Source: RI-92 sp040235555
Lineage (GTDB): Bacteria; Pseudomonadota; Gammaproteobacteria; UBA6429; Thiohalophilaceae
Direction of reading: 5' to 3'
DNA: 10,085 nucleotides
Assembly: GCA_040235555.1 (NCBI GenBank)
Contig: JBECKZ010000150.1
Location: forward strand, 1 to 10,085
Shown here: piece after piece, positions 6,579 through 10,085 of the stretch
Layout of the letters: each line of letters starts with the position of its first letter
Position numbering within the stretch: position 1 is the stretch's first letter
The notes under the pieces: generated by a model
What the model was told of the DNA's origin: nothing
The model's database searches: none
What the model saw: only the letters and a program-made list of their open reading frames with translations
Program-made: the position numbers and the translations under genes

Positions 6579-7247
6579 TTAGCTACGCTCCTTCAGGACC
6601 ATAAATCCAGTACCATGTTTCATGTCCACTTGATTGAGGAAAGACATACCCAGCAGAATTTTTGATGAAGACAGGTTATTCATTACCGCAGCTTCTACAT
6701 TATGTAATTCAATCCCACCGATGCGAACGCTTTTGACGGTAAATACATACGCCGTTGACTTGCCGTTCGCCGTACTCATCATAATTTTTCTGGCATTACT
6801 GTAGTCCAGGCGCAATGCCTTAGCCTGCTGTGGACTCATGGTGACATAGCTGGCACCCGTATCCACCACGAAATCCGCCAGCTGCCCGTTCACCGCACCT
6901 GTCACGGAATACAAACCACCATTGGAGATCAGTTGCGCCATATGACCGCCACTCGTCGGCAGGTCAGTGCGAATGGCACCCGTATCACTCATAGACAACA
7001 CGATGCGTCGTCCTTTGATTTCAAAAACCGCCTTTTCACTATTTGCGGCTAACAGGCGCATATTGCCGTGGCGGGTATCGCCGACACGCATAACCGTACG
7101 CTGATCATTAATGTCCAGTACTGCCATGTTCTTGAATAATCCCAGTACCTTTACGTCCTGACCGTTATTGTCGTTCATTGCCAGGGCCTGGGCACTTATC
7201 GCACTGAAAACCAGTGAAATCAAAAATGCAATTTGATGTTTCTTCAT
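6579..7247 (-). CDS. Periplasmic retropepsin-like aspartic protease (TIGR02281-like)
   Basis: A 222-residue exported protein. The signal peptide is clear: MKKHQ, a hydrophobic core and a cut near AQALA-MN (residue 23/24). Its C-terminal half is a retropepsin-like domain: FVVDTGASYVTMS (126-138) with catalytic Asp129 in DTGAS, TANGKSTAYVF (159-169) in the flap region, and ILLGMSFLNQ (197-206), the family's closing (I/L)LG-x-x-FL motif. A single catalytic motif implies a homodimer, as in retroviral proteases. Residues about 30-85 (LGLFKNMAVLDINDQRTV, VGDTRHGNMRLLAANS) look like a small beta domain of the GspC/PilP type and may position substrate. GGAG lies 9 nt before the ATG. A TATAAA at 7279-7274 could be its -10, but no good -35 pairs with it. 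It ends at the terminator, so it may form its own unit or continue from the GST gene 171 bp upstream. Confidence 0.88.
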   Translation of the reverse strand: MKKHQIAFLISLVFSAISAQALAMNDNNGQDVKVLGLFKNMAVLDINDQRTVMRVGDTRHGNMRLLAANSEKAVFEIKGRRIVLSMSDTGAIRTDLPTSGGHMAQLISNGGLYSVTGAVNGQLADFVVDTGASYVTMSPQQAKALRLDYSNARKIMMSTANGKSTAYVFTVKSVRIGGIELHNVEAAVMNNLSSSKILLGMSFLNQVDMKHGTGFMVLKERS

Positions 7248-7418
7248 ATCCGCTCACTCCAGCATCGTTACGCTTTATAAACGGCACGGTGCGGAGTGAA
7301 ATAAGTCCAGAAGTACGTATCTGTGATCGTGCTCATGAAATACGTGCCTGGATCACAAAGTAAACGCGAACCCTGACACGCTTTTGAGAAATTGGTTATA
7401 ACTTATTGTATTTTATAT

Positions 7419-8090
7419 TTAATTTGCGAGTTGCTCGCAGATGACACCACCCCGGCGGCGGATAGAGGCAACATAATCTTCACTATAGCTCGCCGGCACG
7501 GCATCTATCACCGTGGGGCGTTCCAACAGGCTGCTGGCCCAGGCAGTGACTTTCGGGGCATCCTCGCCGATCAACTCCATACCAGTCAGGCGCTGGAGCT
7601 CGCGCACGATTCGGAAGATGGGTGCAAATACCACGTCCACCATCCCAAAGGCCAGGCCGGCAAAATATGGTCCCGCAGCCAGCTCTTCTTCAAGACTGTC
7701 CCAGCGTTCTTCCAATAAAGCCCTTGCCCGCTTGAGTCCAGTTTCATCGCCAGCACCAACCAGGTTGTGTATTTGATTAAGTACATCATTGCCGAACTCG
7801 ATCCAGGCACGGTGCTGGGCTTTTAGAAAGGGATCATCAGGATAGAGGCTATCTGGTGTAACTTCGTCAAGGTATTCGCAGATTGGCATCGACTCGAATA
7901 ACGCCTGTCCATCCACCACCAGTACCGGCACCTTTTCCAGGGGTGAGATCTCATGGAACCACACCGGTGGTGCCTGCAGGTCGATATATTCAATCGTATG
8001 GGGTATCTGCTTTTCCAATAAAACTATTCGCGCCCTCTGCACATACGGACAAATGGAAAAACTGATCAGCTTGAAATGTGTTTCACTCAT
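7419..8090 (-). CDS. Glutathione S-transferase family protein, cysteine-type (omega-like)
   Basis: A 223-residue cytosolic protein of normal GST length. The N-terminal thioredoxin-like half has SICPYVQRAR (12-21), where Cys14 takes the place of the Ser/Tyr of other classes and points to glutathione-dependent thiol transfer. It also has the cis-proline VP at 54-55 and FESMPICEYLDE (65-76) with the Glu66-Ser67 pair that binds the glutathione gamma-glutamyl group. The all-helical C-terminal half includes GMVDVVFAPIF (149-159), where Asp152 matches the N-capping position. Its start codon overlaps the stop of the double-thioredoxin gene as ATGA (8090-8087), so translation is coupled and both are on one transcript. 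This suggests a role in thiol repair or detoxification alongside the secreted thioredoxin. SspA-like regulators are an alternative, but they usually lack the catalytic Cys. Confidence 0.9.
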   Translation of the reverse strand: MSETHFKLISFSICPYVQRARIVLLEKQIPHTIEYIDLQAPPVWFHEISPLEKVPVLVVDGQALFESMPICEYLDEVTPDSLYPDDPFLKAQHRAWIEFGNDVLNQIHNLVGAGDETGLKRARALLEERWDSLEEELAAGPYFAGLAFGMVDVVFAPIFRIVRELQRLTGMELIGEDAPKVTAWASSLLERPTVIDAVPASYSEDYVASIRRRGGVICEQLAN

Positions 8091-9157
8091 TTGTGATCAC
8101 CGGTCTTTTCATTGCCCATGCGCCAGATATCGACGTCCTTGCCTTGTTCACGGAAATGATCAGCGCGAGCCGATAACCAACGCTGAAAACTGGGCTGGGT
8201 TTTGTAACCACCCTCGAGGACATAGGCGAAGATACCCTGGGTATGAAACACTTTGAAGAAGGCCTCGGAACGTATGACTTCCTTGCCCTGATCATTGAAT
8301 AACACAATGGTAGGAGCATATTTAACATCCAGCTGTTTTGCCAACTGCCTGGCCGTAGTATGTTTTCCATCCATGGTGACGATCGGCGTTTTAGACCACA
8401 TATCCAGCTGAATATTTTCAAATTGAGAAATAATTTTGCGTGTCGCGCTGTCGTTCAACACCTTGTTGTGCAGGATATCGCAATTGGGACAATCCTTTTG
8501 TTCAAAGAACAGCGCAACAGGTTTTTTACCTTTTACCTTTAGCAGGTCATATGGTGGCTTGGCAAAAAAAGGCTCACTATGCATTTTGCCGCCCTTGCCG
8601 TGGTTAGCATGGGCTGCCATGTAATCACGATAACTGATTTTGTGTTCCTGACGAGTTGCCACATATTCGATAGCATTCTTAAAGCGGTGTGGTGGCAGAT
8701 AGCCATTGAGACGCAGCACAACCTCGCCTTTTTCATTAAAGAATAACAGGGTTGGTGTGAATTGAACCTTGAGCGCGGCAGCAAGATCTTTTTCTGTTGT
8801 CTGTTTACCATCAAGTCCATGTACTTCCCGGTCACCCCACATGTTAATCAGCACCACATCGAAATTTTTGCGCATAATCTGCTCGATATCTTTTTGCGCC
8901 AGATTGCGTTCGATCAGGGCATGACAATACGGACAACCATTTTGCATGAAAAAGACCACCAGGCGACGGCCAGCCTTGTCAGCCTCGCTCAGGTCATCAC
9001 GCAAATCCAGGAAACTGTCCTTGAACCAGGCAGGATATTCTGTTTCCGCGGCACCATAGAATTTACCTTCTTTTTCTTCCGCCGCCACACTACCACTCAG
9101 CAAAAACAAACCACCAAGTAACACTGCCAGCCATCGTTGTTGTATGCACCTGTACAT
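8087..9157 (-). CDS. Secreted protein with two tandem thioredoxin-fold domains (SoxW-like), CPYC and CPNC
   Basis: Numbering starts at Met 9157, chosen because GAGGAG sits 6 nt before it; the frame runs back to 9211 but those 18 codons lack a Shine-Dalgarno and would spoil the signal. Protein length is then 356. The signal peptide is MYRCIQQRWLAVLLGGLFLL with a cut near SVAA-EE. Domain 1 (about 41-168) has CPYC (75-78) and the cis-Pro loop FTPTLLFF (133-140). Domain 2 (about 205-320) has CPNC (223-226) and YAPTIVLF (280-287). The two copies align through MW..., DGK.TT..., ..V.(F/Y).PT and NE/DQKGEV, so they arose by internal duplication. The linker holds HANHGKGGKMHS, histidine-rich and flexible. 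A periplasmic dithiol reductase, or a SoxW-type partner for sulfur-oxidation proteins, is likely. No sox gene is visible here. It is translationally coupled to the GST. Confidence 0.9.
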   Translation of the reverse strand: MYRCIQQRWLAVLLGGLFLLSGSVAAEEKEGKFYGAAETEYPAWFKDSFLDLRDDLSEADKAGRRLVVFFMQNGCPYCHALIERNLAQKDIEQIMRKNFDVVLINMWGDREVHGLDGKQTTEKDLAAALKVQFTPTLLFFNEKGEVVLRLNGYLPPHRFKNAIEYVATRQEHKISYRDYMAAHANHGKGGKMHSEPFFAKPPYDLLKVKGKKPVALFFEQKDCPNCDILHNKVLNDSATRKIISQFENIQLDMWSKTPIVTMDGKHTTARQLAKQLDVKYAPTIVLFNDQGKEVIRSEAFFKVFHTQGIFAYVLEGGYKTQPSFQRWLSARADHFREQGKDVDIWRMGNEKTGDHK

Positions 9158-9163
9158 TATGGA

Positions 9164-9169
9164 CTCCTC
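9164..9169 (-). promoter_or_regulatory. Shine-Dalgarno that fixes the start of the double-thioredoxin gene
   Basis: On the minus strand GAGGAG stands 6 nt before the ATG at 9157-9155, ideal spacing. The in-frame ATG further upstream (9211-9209) has no such site. Choosing 9157 also makes the protein begin with a clean signal peptide. Confidence 0.8.
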
Positions 9170-9235
9170 GAATTTCTCATTGTTGTCTGTATAAATTACT
9201 TCATTGGACAAGCGTTATGCGGATTTGCTCCGATA

Positions 9236-9261
9236 AATAAAAGTACGCCGGCTTAACCGAC
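9236..9261 (-). terminator. Weak candidate terminator after the sugar kinase
   Basis: On the minus strand GTCGG (9261-9257), a TTAAG loop and CCGGC (9251-9247) form a 5-bp stem with one G-T pair, overlapping the kinase stop, followed by a T-rich stretch. It is short and imperfect, so read-through into the thioredoxin gene is likely. Confidence 0.3.
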
Positions 9262-10085
9262 CAGTTGCGCAAAACCAATCTGCTGCAGCTTTTTCGCGGC
9301 CAATTTATTGGCATACTTCAACGCGGCCGGTAATGCCTGGCCACTGAGTAGGCTATGAATCACACCGGCATTAAAGGTATCACCAGCACCAACGCTGTCA
9401 CAAACACGAGTGATTGGCTGCGCCACTTCGTATAGATCCGCTCCATCACCGGTACGCGCATAAGCGCCCTGCTCTCCCCAGGCGCATATCATCATGGCAT
9501 CGCTGCTCCGGGTTTGAACCTGATCAAACAACTGACTGGCCGTGCGGCAATCGTGTATCCGCGCATATGCCCGCGAAAATAACAGCACATCCGCCAGGCC
9601 AAACAACTGCTCGATGCCAGGGCGGTCTTTCTCAACTTCAATGGAAATCGGCTGATCGACCCGGACCCGGTGTAACTGTTCGAGCATCTGCGTGAGCTGA
9701 GACAGGTTGCGGCCCTCGAAATGAAACCAGTCATATTCCGCGAGCGGTATACCGGCAAAGGCCCTCGCCTCCATTTCCGGTAAATCCCGGTAATGGACAA
9801 TGGTCCGTGAACCGGATTGCAAGTTGTGGGTAATGCAGGAAAGTGGGCAGACACTGTTTGAAATTATCTGGCTGTAACGTGTTTCGATCCCGTCACGGGC
9901 CAGCTCTGCAGCCAGTTGCTGGCCGAAGACATCGTCCGCCAGGTTACCGGCAAAACTGACCTGGTGCCCATGCTGAGCCAGCACGACAGCGGTGTTGGCC
10001 GCATTCCCTCCGCGCTGGAATCGTTGAGCGGTGGCGCGAAGCTCCTCATCTTCCGCGGGGTAGTGATCCACACTATGTACAATAT
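9253..10085 (-). CDS. Ketohexokinase-like PfkB-family sugar kinase, 5' end outside window
   Basis: The reading frame is open to the window edge at 10085. A GTG at 10071 is internal: codons before it read IVHS and continue the ketohexokinase N-terminal strand (human KHK has ISLVDKYPKED, here IVHSVDHYPAED), so about 15-20 N-terminal residues lie outside. Resemblance to ketohexokinase runs through QRFQRGGNAANTAVVLAQHG (substrate site), HFEGRN, SIEVEKDRPGIEQLFGLADV, and MICAWGEQGAY. The catalytic GAGDTFNAG motif carries the base Asp, followed by the ATP-site helix AGVIHSLLSG. The enzyme should phosphorylate a ketose or related furanose with ATP in the cytosol, perhaps fructose to fructose-1-phosphate. 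Ribokinase, 2-keto-3-deoxygluconate or other PfkB substrates cannot be excluded. It is 95 bp upstream of the thioredoxin gene on the same strand and may share its transcript. Confidence 0.9.
   Translation of the reverse strand, partial: IVHSVDHYPAEDEELRATAQRFQRGGNAANTAVVLAQHGHQVSFAGNLADDVFGQQLAAELARDGIETRYSQIISNSVCPLSCITHNLQSGSRTIVHYRDLPEMEARAFAGIPLAEYDWFHFEGRNLSQLTQMLEQLHRVRVDQPISIEVEKDRPGIEQLFGLADVLLFSRAYARIHDCRTASQLFDQVQTRSSDAMMICAWGEQGAYARTGDGADLYEVAQPITRVCDSVGAGDTFNAGVIHSLLSGQALPAALKYANKLAAKKLQQIGFAQLVG

Noticed and set aside
7322..7357. TGTGATC...GATCACA as a CRP-type operator
   Set aside because: The half-sites are 22 nt apart rather than the 6 nt of a CRP site, so it is at most an accidental inverted repeat.
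9158..9211. Upstream ATG start for the double-thioredoxin protein
   Set aside because: The added 18 residues are polar and lack a Shine-Dalgarno; GAGGAG stands exactly before the ATG at 9157.
10069..10071. GTG as the start of the sugar kinase
   Set aside because: The frame stays open to the window edge and the preceding codons continue the ketohexokinase N-terminal strand, so GTG is an internal valine.

Overview
The window most likely comes from a proteobacterium, probably a gammaproteobacterium. The clues are the gene style: a glutathione-transferase-like protein, a retropepsin-like periplasmic protease, a LEA-type lipoprotein, a secreted double thioredoxin, Shine-Dalgarno sites and a Rho-independent terminator. 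No rRNA, tRNA or lineage-specific marker is present, so the species cannot be named. By eye, the stretch around 2900-5700 is more AT-rich than the genes on the right.

Left part (1-5642) looks like an accessory biosynthetic region. On the minus strand lie a nonribosomal-peptide-synthetase-type adenylation plus carrier-protein gene that runs off the left edge, and upstream of it a JmjC/cupin-like Fe(II)/2-oxoglutarate oxygenase. A gene-free, AT-rich divergent region (2883-3369) separates them from two plus-strand genes. These are a TIGR04325-type putative methyltransferase and a membrane-anchored SGNH/GDSL hydrolase with a C-terminal Ig-like domain. The gene-free region carries spaced GACAyTT repeats that resemble transposon-end binding sites. 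I propose that these four genes activate, oxidise, methylate and transfer or remove a small acyl or aminoacyl group, perhaps on a surface polysaccharide or a small peptide. That is inference.

Right part (5643-10085) looks like ordinary chromosomal genes, mostly on the minus strand. Left to right they are a LEA14-like lipoprotein, a small single-pass membrane protein (plus strand), a clear Rho-independent terminator serving the minus strand, and a periplasmic retropepsin-like aspartic protease. Then come a cysteine-type glutathione-transferase-like protein, a secreted protein with two thioredoxin domains whose stop overlaps the GST start (ATGA), and a ketohexokinase-like PfkB sugar kinase that runs off the right edge. 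The thioredoxin and GST genes form a clear two-gene redox operon.

The least ordinary parts are the A-PCP/oxygenase/methyltransferase/SGNH neighbourhood and the repeat-bearing divergent intergenic region between its two arms.
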